Of a DNA stretch of 64,000 bases, positions 8,377 through 17,190 are shown one piece after another. The DNA is from Paraburkholderia sabiae. Its GTDB lineage: Bacteria > Pseudomonadota > Gammaproteobacteria > Burkholderiales > Burkholderiaceae. The position numbers were made by a program, and so were the translations under genes. The stretch covers positions 3,348,001 through 3,412,000 of the forward strand of contig NZ_CP125295.1 of the NCBI RefSeq assembly GCF_030412785.1, written 5' to 3'. The stretch's first letter is position 1; each line of letters begins with the position of its first letter. The notes beneath the pieces are model-generated. The model ran no database searches. It had not been told where the DNA came from and saw only the letters and a list, made by a program, of their open reading frames with translations.

Positions 8377-8718
8377 ATGGAAGCCCCGAAGAGCGAATTT
8401 CCCGTACAGGATCTGTTACGCCGGTTGATGGCGGACACGCGCTCGTCCAGCGAAATTGCGAGGCTTTCCGGGGTGAGCCAGCCGACCGTATCGCGATTGC
8501 GGCTGTCGAAAGGACGACGCATACGCCGGAGCGCGTCATTCAATAAGCTATGCAGTTTCTACGGTGTGGAGGCGCGCCATGCGGGCGCGCGAGCAGGCGG
8601 TTACAACGAACTGCTGCGCAATGCGATCGTCGACGCGTGGGACGGCTCGGAAGAGCACGGCCGCGCGTTGCTCGTCGTGATCAAGGGCTTGAAGGGATTG
8701 AGCGCGAAGGTGGAGTGA
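8377..8718 (+). CDS. Small helix-turn-helix regulator (Cro/CI type)
   Basis: 113 aa from the ATG at 8377. Residues about 10-50 form a helix-turn-helix (SSEIARLSGVSQPTVSRLRLSKG), as in lambda Cro/CI or XRE-type repressors; the remaining half is a small unknown helical domain. I preferred 8377 to the ATG at 8368 because the latter sits within the promoter -10 hexamer. It is divergent from the 273-aa gene at 7455-8276 and probably regulates it and itself. Confidence 0.7.
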   Translation: MEAPKSEFPVQDLLRRLMADTRSSSEIARLSGVSQPTVSRLRLSKGRRIRRSASFNKLCSFYGVEARHAGARAGGYNELLRNAIVDAWDGSEEHGRALLVVIKGLKGLSAKVE

Positions 8719-8797
8719 GTGCGCTTTTGAGGTGCGACGATGAGGCAGTCGAACAAGCTGCCGCGTTGCTCAGAATGATGAAGCCGTTATCGAAACG

Positions 8798-8830
8798 ACC
8801 AGGCCGCCGATGGTGTATCGGCGGCCTGGT
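8798..8830. terminator. Perfect 14-bp stem-loop between convergent genes
   Basis: A perfect 14-bp stem (ACCAGGCCGCCGAT and complement) with a five-base loop lies between the HTH gene (+) and the small secreted-peptide gene (-). No T-tract follows on either strand, so it is a transcript-end or processing hairpin rather than a classic terminator. Confidence 0.55.
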
Positions 8831-8870
8831 GTGAACGCGGAATCATTCCGCGATGTAGCTTTTCGGCGAG

Positions 8871-9032
8871 TTAGAGAGCCCAGATATCGCCGGGACAGGA
8901 CTGGCTCGGGTGGCAGCCGCTTTTGTCACAGCGCATGGAATAAGTGCACTCGGAATCCGAATCGGCGAAAGCCGTCTGCGCAAAAGAGAGAAGCGACGAC
9001 GCGAGCAAAGCTACGACAGCAAACCTTTTCAT
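8871..9032 (-). CDS. Small secreted cysteine-rich peptide, 53 aa
   Basis: ATG at 9032, stop TAA at 8871-8873. Residues 1-23 form a clean Sec signal peptide: basic start (MKR), hydrophobic core (VVALLASSLLSF) and an AFA cleavage site. The predicted mature part is 30 residues, acidic at its N terminus, with four cysteines at precursor positions 29, 35, 40 and 46 (spacing C-X5-C-X4-C-X5-C), which suggests two disulfides after export. AAAGGG lies eight bases upstream of the ATG. It stands alone between convergent or distant genes. I do not recognise a family; role unknown. Confidence 0.75.
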   Translation of the reverse strand: MKRFAVVALLASSLLSFAQTAFADSDSECTYSMRCDKSGCHPSQSCPGDIWAL

Positions 9033-9261
9033 TGAGTTGCCCTTTCAGGTAGACAGAAACAGAACCGTTGATCGACGCGTCGTGATTCAAGTCTACGGTC
9101 ACTGCATGCTGACGTACACATTACAGATGCACTCTTGACAAAGCTTGACGGCGCGTCGGACTGACTCGCATCGAATTCGCATGCGTTCAGTTCAACGCAT
9201 CAGATGACTCCGGTCTGACGCGCTTCGGTCTGCGGGTCTTCTGAACAAGGCTTCTCCGATT

Positions 9262-11052
9262 TCAGAACTGGTCTTCGTGCAGCGCCAGCACGCCTTCGCC
9301 GCCCTTCGTGCTGACGATCGATGCTTCGAGCGCCACTGCCTGCGGCAGCACGTGTTCCGCAAAGAATTGCGCAGTTGCGATTTTTGCGCCGTAGAACGAG
9401 CTGTCGTTGTCGAGCTTCGCCTGCGCGGCCAGCATCGCGCGCGCCATCTGCCAGCCGCCCAGCACGATCCCCGCGAGCTTCAGATACGGCACGCTGCCAG
9501 CAAACACCGCGTTCGGATCGCTCTTCGCATTCGCCACGACGAATGCTACCGTCGATTGCAACGCATCATGTCCACGCGACAGATGCTTTTGCATCGACTC
9601 GAATGCTGCGCCCTTCTGCTGCTTCAGTGCTTCGACCGTCTGTGCGATGCCCGCGAGCAGCTTGCTTGCAACCGCGCCGCCATCGCGCAAAGTCTTTCGA
9701 CCAACAAGATCATTCGCCTGAATCGCTGTCGTGCCTTCGTAAATCGGCAGGATACGTGCGTCACGGTAGTACTGCGCCGCACCCGTTTCCTCGATGAAAC
9801 CCATGCCGCCGTGCACCTGCACGCCGAGGCTCGCCACATCGACGGAAAGCTCCGTGCTCCAACCCTTCACGATCGGCACCAGGTATTCGTAGATTGCCTG
9901 ATGCTCTGCGCGCTTCGCTTCGTCGGCGTGATGATGCGCGACGTCGCTGTGCGATGCGGCGACATACGCGAGCGCACGCGAGCCTTCCGTCAAAGCGCGC
10001 ATCGTCGAGAGCATCCGGCGCACATCGGGGTGATGAATGATCGACACGGCCTGCTTCGCCGAACCATCGACGGGACGGCTCTGCACGCGCTCTTTCGCAT
10101 ACGCGACGGCCTTCTGATACGCACGGTCCGCGACGGCCACACCCTGCATGCCGACCGCAAACCGCGCCGCGTTCATCATGATGAACATGTATTCGAGGCC
10201 GCGATTCTCTTCGCCGATCAGATGACCGATTGCGCCACCATGATCACCGAACTGCAGAACAGCAGTCGGGCTAGCCTTGATCCCGAGCTTATGTTCGATC
10301 GACACGCAATGCACATCGTTGCGCTCCCCGAGCGAGCCGTCTTCGTTCACAAGAAACTTCGGCACGAGGAACAGCGAAATGCCCTTCACGCCTTCGGGCG
10401 CATCGGGCGTGCGCGCGAGCACCAAGTGCACGATGTTGTCCGCCATGTCGTGTTCGCCCCACGTGATGAAAATCTTCGTGCCGAACACCTTGTACGAACC
10501 ATCGCCTTGCGGCTCGGCACGCGTGCGTACCATCGCGAGATCGGAGCCGGCTTGCGGCTCGGTGAGATTCATCGTGCCCGTCCATTCGCCGGAGATCAGC
10601 TTGGGCACGTAGGTCTGCTTTTGCGCTTCGCTGCCTGCGGTGAGCAGCGCTTCGATTGCGCCGTCGGTCAATAAAGGACACAGCGCAAACGACAGATTCG
10701 ACGCATTGAGCATTTCGATGCACGCCGTCGCGATCAGCTTCGGCAGCCCCTGCCCTTCGTATTCGACAGGGTGCTGCACGCCTTGCCAACCACCCGCGGA
10801 GAACTGGCGAAACGCATCGGCGAAACCGGGCGTCGCCGTGACCTTACCGTCCTTCCAGCTACTCGGATTGCGGTCGCCTTCAACGTTCAGCGGCGCCAGC
10901 ACCTCACCGCACAGCTTCGCGGATTCTTCGAGCACGGCCTGTGCCGTTTCGAGACCCGCCTCCTCGAAGCCGGGCAGTTTCGCAATTTCGTCGATGCCGC
11001 TCAGTTCTTCGAGCACGAACAGCATGTCTTTGACGGGGGCGATGTAAGTCAT
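9262..11052 (-). CDS. Acyl-CoA dehydrogenase (large form, 596 aa)
   Basis: FAD-dependent enzyme that oxidises an acyl-CoA to its 2,3-enoyl form and passes electrons to ETF. N-terminal helical domain (1-155), beta domain with the FAD/substrate motifs NLTEPQAGSD (162-171) and KVFGTKIFITWGEHD, C-terminal helical domain with the catalytic-type Glu439 in RDARILPIYEGTTAIQ, and an extra C-terminal domain after residue 470 seen in the long FadE/DmdC-like group. GGAAG precedes ATG 11052. Substrate chain length cannot be told from sequence; 3-methylmercaptopropionyl-CoA or medium/long-chain acyl-CoA are both possible. The AraC-type gene upstream on the same strand may regulate it. Confidence 0.9.
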   Translation of the reverse strand: MTYIAPVKDMLFVLEELSGIDEIAKLPGFEEAGLETAQAVLEESAKLCGEVLAPLNVEGDRNPSSWKDGKVTATPGFADAFRQFSAGGWQGVQHPVEYEGQGLPKLIATACIEMLNASNLSFALCPLLTDGAIEALLTAGSEAQKQTYVPKLISGEWTGTMNLTEPQAGSDLAMVRTRAEPQGDGSYKVFGTKIFITWGEHDMADNIVHLVLARTPDAPEGVKGISLFLVPKFLVNEDGSLGERNDVHCVSIEHKLGIKASPTAVLQFGDHGGAIGHLIGEENRGLEYMFIMMNAARFAVGMQGVAVADRAYQKAVAYAKERVQSRPVDGSAKQAVSIIHHPDVRRMLSTMRALTEGSRALAYVAASHSDVAHHHADEAKRAEHQAIYEYLVPIVKGWSTELSVDVASLGVQVHGGMGFIEETGAAQYYRDARILPIYEGTTAIQANDLVGRKTLRDGGAVASKLLAGIAQTVEALKQQKGAAFESMQKHLSRGHDALQSTVAFVVANAKSDPNAVFAGSVPYLKLAGIVLGGWQMARAMLAAQAKLDNDSSFYGAKIATAQFFAEHVLPQAVALEASIVSTKGGEGVLALHEDQF

Positions 11053-11232
11053 GGTGATTCTTCCAATCAGGCATTCAGTGGATCAGTGCCACGACGCCCG
11101 AAACAGGAGAGACCGAGCGGTGACAGTACGTGTCGATCGTACCGGCATATCCCGCGCGCTGACTGTCCAAACCGGCCCGGGTACTGACAAATCTGGCCAC
11201 TTCGATTGGGGGGATGCCCGTCCCACCTGGGT

Positions 11233-12246
11233 TTACCCAGCCTGAACAGGCCGCCGATAGGTTCCGGGCGTGCTGCCCGTCCAGTGACGGAACGCGCGAT
11301 GAAACGCGCTCGGATCGTCGAATCCGATATCGCCCGCGATCATGGCGATCGCGTCCTGCGTGTCGGTCAGACGCTGGATCGCGATATCGCGACGCAGTTC
11401 GTCCTTGAGCAGTTGAAACGTCGTTTCTTCCGACGATAACCGTCTGCACAACGTGCGCACCGAGCAATTCAGATTCTTCGCGGCCTCGTCGATGGTCGGC
11501 AGATCGGGCAATTCGCCAGCAAGATACTGCCGCACGCGATGGCTCACGCGTTGCTCGCTGAACGATTCGAAGATCCACTCGCCCGGCGAACGGGCGAGAA
11601 ATTTGCGCAGGTTGCGCTTGCTCTGGCGGATCGGCATATCGAGAAACGCGGCGCTGAAGCGCATCAGCGTGGCGTCACAGCCGAAGCGCACCGGCCCGGA
11701 AAAGAAATAGCGGTGATCGAATGCATGCGGCGGCTGCGGACACGCGAAATCGACCTGCAGGAGCGGGATTTTCTGTCCGATCAGCCATGAAGCGACGCCA
11801 TGCGCGAGCTTGAGCATCAGTTCCTGGCCCAGCGGCCCGATGCCGCCAAACGCCGCGTTCGGACGCAGTTCGACCTGCGCCATCAGATGGTCACGACGCG
11901 ACTCGAAACGGAAGTCGTCGAGCACGATATGAAAGAACTGGCAGAAGCGATGTAGTGCTGTGTCCAGATTCGACGCATCGAGCAGGCTCAGGCAAAGAAA
12001 TTTCAGTGTGCCGCTGCGTAGCGGCCGGCTGAAAATGCCGGGCATTTCGTCGTCGAGTTCGATGGCGAGCGTGCGATAGAGCGTCGAGAACTGCTCTTCC
12101 GTCACGCGCGCGCCCGATGCGCTACGCAGTTCGGGCGTGATGCCGGCCTGCGCGAGATAGCGCTGCACGACATCGGGTTGCGCGCCGGCGGCGGCAAGAA
12201 ACCCGTTGACGAGCGAGATGGGGACGGTGGCGCTGGGCGCTTGCAT
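11233..12246 (-). CDS. AraC-family regulator with Arabinose_bd-type N-terminal domain
   Basis: 337 aa from ATG 12246; a TTG start at 12264 adds six residues and cannot be excluded, since neither start has a clear ribosome binding site. Residues about 20-210 match the large ligand-binding domain of the OruR/ArgR-like AraC group (RSGTLKFLCLSLLDASNL, GIGPLGQELMLKLAHGV). The C-terminal 100 residues hold two helix-turn-helix motifs (NLNCSVRTLCRRLSSEETTF; IAGDIGFDDPSAFHRAFRHW). It lies 180 bases upstream of the acyl-CoA dehydrogenase gene on the same strand, so a fatty-acid or acyl-CoA signal is a fair guess. Confidence 0.88.
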   Translation of the reverse strand: MQAPSATVPISLVNGFLAAAGAQPDVVQRYLAQAGITPELRSASGARVTEEQFSTLYRTLAIELDDEMPGIFSRPLRSGTLKFLCLSLLDASNLDTALHRFCQFFHIVLDDFRFESRRDHLMAQVELRPNAAFGGIGPLGQELMLKLAHGVASWLIGQKIPLLQVDFACPQPPHAFDHRYFFSGPVRFGCDATLMRFSAAFLDMPIRQSKRNLRKFLARSPGEWIFESFSEQRVSHRVRQYLAGELPDLPTIDEAAKNLNCSVRTLCRRLSSEETTFQLLKDELRRDIAIQRLTDTQDAIAMIAGDIGFDDPSAFHRAFRHWTGSTPGTYRRPVQAG

Positions 12247-12273
12247 TGTTATGGTCGGGTGCAAAGGGCCGCG

Positions 12274-12999
12274 CTAACCCTGCCTCATCAATTCCAGCGC
12301 ATACGAGTATCTGTCGGCGGGAAACACGCTGACCGTCGCTTCGAACACGAGTCCGCGCGAATCCAGATAGCGCCGCACGATTTCCAGCGCGTGAGAATCG
12401 GGCTTCACGCCAAGCGGTTCGGCGAGATTGTCAGGCACGCCGATCGCCCTGATTTCCTGCCGCACGTTGTGCACCGAGCGCCCGAAGCGCCGCTCCACCA
12501 TGTCGCAGATCAACCCCGTGCTGTTGCGCAATTCGCGTTTGATGCCGGCGCCCAGTGCGGCCTCGAGATAAACATCCGTCCAGCACAGCGGCGCATCCGG
12601 TTTCGACGGATCGACGCGCAGCATTTCGACGCGCAGCAGCCGCGTGCCCGCATCGACACCGAGCTTGCCGGCAAGCGACGGACTCGCCGACAGTTCCGTG
12701 ACGGAGCGCACATGCCGCTCCGTCACGACCGCAAACTGCACGAGGTCTTCGACACTCGACATATTGTGCGAAAACGCCGCCTTCGGTTTCGCTGACTCGA
12801 CACGAATGCCCGCACGCTTGCGGCGCGAAATCAGCCCGAGTTCCTGAACGCGCTCCAGCGCCGAGCGAACAGTCGCACGGCTGACGCCGTACTGTTCCGA
12901 CAGGTCGACTTCACTCGGAAGTGACGATCCAACCTCGAACTTTCCTGCGCCGATTGCCTGGATCAGTTCCTCGGCCAGTTCCGCGTATCGGGGTTTCAT
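12274..12999 (-). CDS. GntR-family regulator with UTRA domain (HutC group)
   Basis: 241 aa. The N-terminal winged helix (residues 1-70; ELAEELIQAIGAGKFEVGSSLPSE, YGVSRATVRSALERVQELGLI) is followed by a UTRA ligand-binding domain (about 90-235). I start it at ATG 12999, where the DNA-binding domain begins; the open frame upstream belongs to the promoter region. It is divergent from the dicarboxylate transporter operon at 13232 and a perfect palindrome lies between them at 13151-13185, so it very probably controls that operon in response to its substrate, perhaps a tartrate. Confidence 0.9.
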   Translation of the reverse strand: MKPRYAELAEELIQAIGAGKFEVGSSLPSEVDLSEQYGVSRATVRSALERVQELGLISRRKRAGIRVESAKPKAAFSHNMSSVEDLVQFAVVTERHVRSVTELSASPSLAGKLGVDAGTRLLRVEMLRVDPSKPDAPLCWTDVYLEAALGAGIKRELRNSTGLICDMVERRFGRSVHNVRQEIRAIGVPDNLAEPLGVKPDSHALEIVRRYLDSRGLVFEATVSVFPADRYSYALELMRQG

Positions 13000-13150
13000 G
13001 CGTGTGCTCTTTCGCCTCAGCCATGCCGTTTCGGGCCACGGCGCGATTGTAACGCGAGCCTTATGCGTTGGCGCCCCGCGCCGGGCTCGGGCGTCGGCGG
13101 ATGCGCGGCATCCGTTGTAACCCTGGGTTGACGCTCCCAAGGACGAGGCA

Positions 13151-13185
13151 TATTGTCCGTACTTATTGAATATGTACGGACAATA
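13151..13185. promoter_or_regulatory. Perfect 12-bp inverted repeat, probable GntR operator
   Basis: TATTGTCCGTAC (13151-13162) and its exact complement (13174-13185) flank an 11-base AT-rich spacer. It lies 46 bases before the transporter start and about 150 bases from the GntR gene start, the expected place for an operator shared by a divergent regulator and its target operon. Confidence 0.7.
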
Positions 13186-13231
13186 TAGGGCGCGCGATCC
13201 GGCGCGGCTCGCCGTCCAGACGGAGACACGA

Positions 13232-14575
13232 ATGGCCCAGCACAGCGAAGTTGCAGGAAGCCCGACCATGGAGCACAGCGCGCCAGCCAAACGCCGGCCG
13301 CCCATTTATCTGAGGCTCGGTTTTCAGATCGTGGCGGGCATCGTGCTGGGGCTGGCGCTCGGCTTCATCGCGCCGAAGCTTGCCGTCGATATGAAGATCC
13401 TCGGCGATATCTTCTTGCGGCTGATCAAGATGGTCGTTGCGCCGCTGGTGTTCCTGAACGTCGTGCTCGGCATCGCCGCGGCCGGCGATCTGAAGAACGT
13501 CGGCCGCATCGGGTTGCGCGCGCTGATCTACTTCGAAGTCGTGTCGACCATCGCGCTTGCGATCACGATGGTCATCGCGAACTTCTCAGGCGTCGGCACG
13601 GGCATGCATCTGACGCAAAACGCCGATGCCGCCGCGGCAGCGCACGCGCAATACGGCAAAGGCGGCTTCACGTCGTTCGAGCATTTCATCCTGACGATCT
13701 TCCCCGACAACTTCGTCGGCGCGTTCGCGAACGGTTCACTGCTTCAGGTACTCGTCATTTCGATCGGTCTCGGCGCAGCGTTGCTGATGCTCAACAACGA
13801 GCAGCGTGCGAGCGTCGAAGGCGCGCTGAACCGGATGTCCGATCTCTTCTTCAAGTTCGTCGACGTGATCATGAAGTTTGCGCCGCTCGGCGCGTTTGGA
13901 TCGATTGCATTCGCTATCGGCAGCAGCGGCATGAATGCCGTTCTCTCGCTCGGTTATCTGTTGCTGGTGCTGTATCTGTCGCTTGCGTTCTTTGTCGTGG
14001 TCGTACTCGGCATCGTGCTGCGGCTCTATGGCTTCAATGTCTTCAGATTTCTCCGCTATTTCAAGGACGAAATCTTTCTGCTGTTCGCGACGGCTTCGTC
14101 GGAAAGCGCGCTGCCGCGCTTCTTCGAAAAGCTCGAACGCCTTGGCTGCTCGCGTCAAACCACAGGGCTCGTGCTGCCGACAGGCTACGCATTCAACCTC
14201 GACGGCACCTCGGTTTATATGCCTTTGTGCGTGATGTTTCTGGCGAACGCGTACGGCATTCCTCTCGATCTGCATCAGCAGCTTGGGCTGCTTGTCCTGA
14301 TGTTGCTCACATCGAAAGGCGCAGCGACGGTTTCGGGCGGCACGTTCATCGTATTCGCCGCCACCGTGACGGCATCGGGCCTCTTGCCCATCGAAGGCTT
14401 GCCGCTTCTGTTCGGCATCAATCGCTTCACGTCGCAGGCCGTCTGTATCTGCAACGCGATGGGCAACAGCGTCGCCACGCTCGTCATCGCGAAGTCGACG
14501 GGCGAATTCGATCCGGATGCGGCGCGCGAAGAATACCGCCGCGTGTTCGGGACGACCGTCGGCAAAGTCATCTGA
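13232..14575 (+). CDS. Dicarboxylate/amino acid:cation symporter (DctA-like)
   Basis: 447-aa member of the DAACS family (DctA/GltP), which imports C4-dicarboxylates or acidic amino acids with H+ or Na+. ATG 13232 has GGAG at good spacing. About eight membrane helices are visible; the family core motifs are present: GYAFNLDGTSVYMPLCV and TSKGAATVSGGTFIVFAAT in the re-entrant substrate-binding loops. It is the first gene of an operon with a D-tartrate dehydratase-like enzyme (25 bases downstream) and a fumarase-superfamily lyase, so the likely cargo is a C4-hydroxydicarboxylate such as tartrate. Controlled by the divergent GntR protein, by inference. Confidence 0.9.
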   Translation: MAQHSEVAGSPTMEHSAPAKRRPPIYLRLGFQIVAGIVLGLALGFIAPKLAVDMKILGDIFLRLIKMVVAPLVFLNVVLGIAAAGDLKNVGRIGLRALIYFEVVSTIALAITMVIANFSGVGTGMHLTQNADAAAAAHAQYGKGGFTSFEHFILTIFPDNFVGAFANGSLLQVLVISIGLGAALLMLNNEQRASVEGALNRMSDLFFKFVDVIMKFAPLGAFGSIAFAIGSSGMNAVLSLGYLLLVLYLSLAFFVVVVLGIVLRLYGFNVFRFLRYFKDEIFLLFATASSESALPRFFEKLERLGCSRQTTGLVLPTGYAFNLDGTSVYMPLCVMFLANAYGIPLDLHQQLGLLVLMLLTSKGAATVSGGTFIVFAATVTASGLLPIEGLPLLFGINRFTSQAVCICNAMGNSVATLVIAKSTGEFDPDAAREEYRRVFGTTVGKVI

Positions 14576-14600
14576 ATTCTTGTATCAGCGGAGAAAAGCA

Positions 14601-15767
14601 ATGCGTATTACGGCTATCAGGGAAGTGTCGGTTCTACTCGAAGGCAACGTCGCGAATGCGTACGTCAATTTTTCGGAGCACACGGTGTCGCTCGTCGCGC
14701 TGCAAACCGATGTGATCCGCAACGGCAAACCCGTCACGGGCTTTGCATTCGATTCGATCGGTCGATACGCACAGAGCGGCATTCTGCGCGACCGCATGAT
14801 GCCGCGCCTCGAAGCCGCTGCGCCCGAATCGCTGCTGGATAAATCGGGCGAGTTCTTCGATGCGGCCAAAGTGCTGCAGACCATCATGCGCAACGAAAAG
14901 CCGGGCGGTCATGGCGACCGCGCGGCGGCGGCAGCGGCCATCGAGCTTGCCGTGTGGGATCTGAACGCGAAGCTCGCCGACGAGCCTGCACACGTGACGA
15001 TTGCCCGCCATTTCAAGCGCAAAGGCAATCGCGAAGGCGTGACCGTGTATGCAGCGGGCGGCTACTACTATCCGGGCGACAGCATCAAACGCTTGCAGGA
15101 CGAAATGCGTAGCTATCAGGAGATGGGCTACGAAACGTTCAAGATGAAAATCGGCGGCGCCTCACTTGAGGACGATGTTGCGCGTATCGAAGCGGCCCTC
15201 GAAGTTGTCGGCGATGGACAACGGCTGGCCGTCGATGCAAACGGGCGTTTCGATCTGCAGACTGCGCTCGACTACGCAAAAGCCATCACGCCTTACGCGC
15301 TGCGCTGGTACGAAGAGATCGGCGATCCGCTCGATTACGACCTCAACCGGCAAGTCGCCGAAGCGTATTCAGGCCGCATTGCGACGGGCGAAAACCTGTT
15401 CTCGGTGCAGGACGTCAACAACCTGACGCTGTTCGGCGGCATGCGTCCCGGCCTCGATATCTTCCAGATGGACACGGGCCTTTGCTATGGCCTCACAGAA
15501 TTCGCCAGGATGATCGACGTGATGGAGCAGCGCGGCTTCAACCGCAATCAGCTGCATCCGCATGGCGGACATCTGATCAACATGCACGTTGCAGCAGGAC
15601 TCGAACTCGGCGGCTGCGAGGCTTATCCCGGCGTGTTCCAGCCGTTCGGCGGCTATCCGGATCGCTGCGGCGTCGGCGGCGGCCGCGTGCGTCCGACGGA
15701 TGCGCCGGGCTTCGGGCTCGAAGAGAAGGACGGACTGCGTCCCTGGCTTGCACAGCTTGCCGGCTGA
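14601..15767 (+). CDS. Enolase-superfamily dehydratase, D(-)-tartrate dehydratase-like
   Basis: 388 aa. Start at ATG 14601 after GGAGAAAAGC. The family as I know it from Bradyrhizobium D-tartrate dehydratase keeps a KxK motif, three metal-binding acids and a His base; all are here: Lys181 and Lys183 (KMKIGG), Asp212 (VDANGRF), Glu238 (WYEEIGD), Glu264 (ATGENLF) and His321 (HPHGGH). The NEKPGGHGDRA and VYAAGGYYYPG segments also match. The reaction would be D-tartrate to oxaloacetate and water. The transporter upstream and lyase downstream support C4-hydroxyacid catabolism; a related acid sugar substrate is possible. Confidence 0.82.
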   Translation: MRITAIREVSVLLEGNVANAYVNFSEHTVSLVALQTDVIRNGKPVTGFAFDSIGRYAQSGILRDRMMPRLEAAAPESLLDKSGEFFDAAKVLQTIMRNEKPGGHGDRAAAAAAIELAVWDLNAKLADEPAHVTIARHFKRKGNREGVTVYAAGGYYYPGDSIKRLQDEMRSYQEMGYETFKMKIGGASLEDDVARIEAALEVVGDGQRLAVDANGRFDLQTALDYAKAITPYALRWYEEIGDPLDYDLNRQVAEAYSGRIATGENLFSVQDVNNLTLFGGMRPGLDIFQMDTGLCYGLTEFARMIDVMEQRGFNRNQLHPHGGHLINMHVAAGLELGGCEAYPGVFQPFGGYPDRCGVGGGRVRPTDAPGFGLEEKDGLRPWLAQLAG

Positions 15768-15819
15768 TATCGCGCGCGCATCGTATTCGACCCACTTCTC
15801 TTGCAAGACCAGGACCGTC

Positions 15820-17190
15820 ATGAACAGCCGTAACGTTCCCTTTTCCAGTACCGTCGTCGATTCGATCCTGTTTCGCGACGCGTTTGGCACCGCAAAAATG
15901 CGCGCGATCTTTTCGGATCACGCGCTGATTCAGCGCTATATCGATGTCGAAGTCGCGCTAGCGAAAGCCGAAGCACACGTCGGCGTGATTCCCGCCGATG
16001 CCGCCGAAACCATCGCACGCGAATCGCAGATCGATCGCGTCGACTTCGATCATATGCGCGAGGAGACGGATATCGTCGGCTATCCGATCCTGCCGCTCGT
16101 GCGTCAGCTCGTCGCTATGTGCGGCGATGCAGGGCGCTACGTGCATTGGGGCGCGACGACGCAGGACATCATGGATACGGCCGTCGCACTTCAGGTGCGC
16201 GACGCGCTCGATTCGATCGATGCCGACATCCGCGAATTGCGCGGCATTCTCGTCGATCTCGCGAAGAAGCATCGCGATACACCGATGGCAGGCCGCACGC
16301 ATTTGCAGCAAGCCTTGCCCGTTACGTTCGGTTATAAGGCGGCGATCTGGCTCGCGATGTTCGACCGTCATCAGCAGCGCCTTAGCGAATTGCGCCAGCG
16401 CGTGGCCGTCGTCGAGTTCGCGGGTGCAGCGGGCACGCTCGCGTCGCTCGGCGACAAGGGCTTCGACGTGCAGCGTGCGCTCGCCGCCGAGCTGCGACTC
16501 GGCGTGCCCGCGACGACATGGCACGTCGCGCGTGACGGATTCGCGGAAGCCGTCAATCTGCTCGCGCTCGTCACCGGCTCGCTCGGCAAGATTGCGACCG
16601 ACATCATGATCATGGCGTCGAACGAATTCGGCGAAGTGTACGAACCGTTCGTCAAAGGACGCGGCGCGAGCAGCACGATGCCGCAAAAGCGCAATCCGAT
16701 TTCGAGCGAACTCATGCTCGCCGCAGCCAAAGCGGTGCGCCAGCAAGCAGGGTTGATGATCGACGCGATGATCCAGGACTTCGAGCGCGCGACGGGACCG
16801 TGGCACGCCGAATGGATCGCGATACCCGAGAGTTTCATTCTGACGTCGGGCGCGCTGCATCAGGCGAAGTTCGCGCTCGGCGGACTGATCGTCGATACAG
16901 AACGGATGAAACACAACCTCGGCATCAGCAAGGGACTCATCGTTGCCGAAGCCGTGATGATGCAGATGGCGCCATATACAGGACGTCAGCAGGCGCACGA
17001 CATCGTGTACGATGCGTGCCGGACGGTCAACGAACACGGCGGCACGCTCGCCGAAGCGCTCGCCGCACTGCCCGAGGTGACGAAGCACTTCGATCGCGCG
17101 GCAATCGACCGTATGACCGATCCCGCCAACTACCTTGGACTTGCGCCGCAGATGGTGGATCGCGCGGTCGCATTGTCGAGCGAGATCTGA
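15820..17190 (+). CDS. Fumarase/adenylosuccinate lyase superfamily protein, substrate unknown
   Basis: 456 aa, third gene of the tartrate-type operon. It has the superfamily signature GASSTMPQKRNPIS near residue 285 and the two other conserved regions (WGATTQDIMDT; AGRTHLQQALP with the acid/base His). It looks closest to the adenylosuccinate lyase / 3-carboxymuconate cycloisomerase branch. A purine or protocatechuate role is unlikely here because no such genes are nearby. By context it should release fumarate from, or rearrange, a C4-dicarboxylate derivative taken up by the DctA-like transporter. The start at ATG 15820 follows AGGA; earlier in-frame starts lie inside the dehydratase gene. Confidence 0.8.
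   Translation: MNSRNVPFSSTVVDSILFRDAFGTAKMRAIFSDHALIQRYIDVEVALAKAEAHVGVIPADAAETIARESQIDRVDFDHMREETDIVGYPILPLVRQLVAMCGDAGRYVHWGATTQDIMDTAVALQVRDALDSIDADIRELRGILVDLAKKHRDTPMAGRTHLQQALPVTFGYKAAIWLAMFDRHQQRLSELRQRVAVVEFAGAAGTLASLGDKGFDVQRALAAELRLGVPATTWHVARDGFAEAVNLLALVTGSLGKIATDIMIMASNEFGEVYEPFVKGRGASSTMPQKRNPISSELMLAAAKAVRQQAGLMIDAMIQDFERATGPWHAEWIAIPESFILTSGALHQAKFALGGLIVDTERMKHNLGISKGLIVAEAVMMQMAPYTGRQQAHDIVYDACRTVNEHGGTLAEALAALPEVTKHFDRAAIDRMTDPANYLGLAPQMVDRAVALSSEI

Noticed and set aside
8810..9052. 80-aa open frame on the plus strand
   Set aside because: It is antisense to the small secreted-peptide gene, which has a signal peptide and a ribosome binding site.
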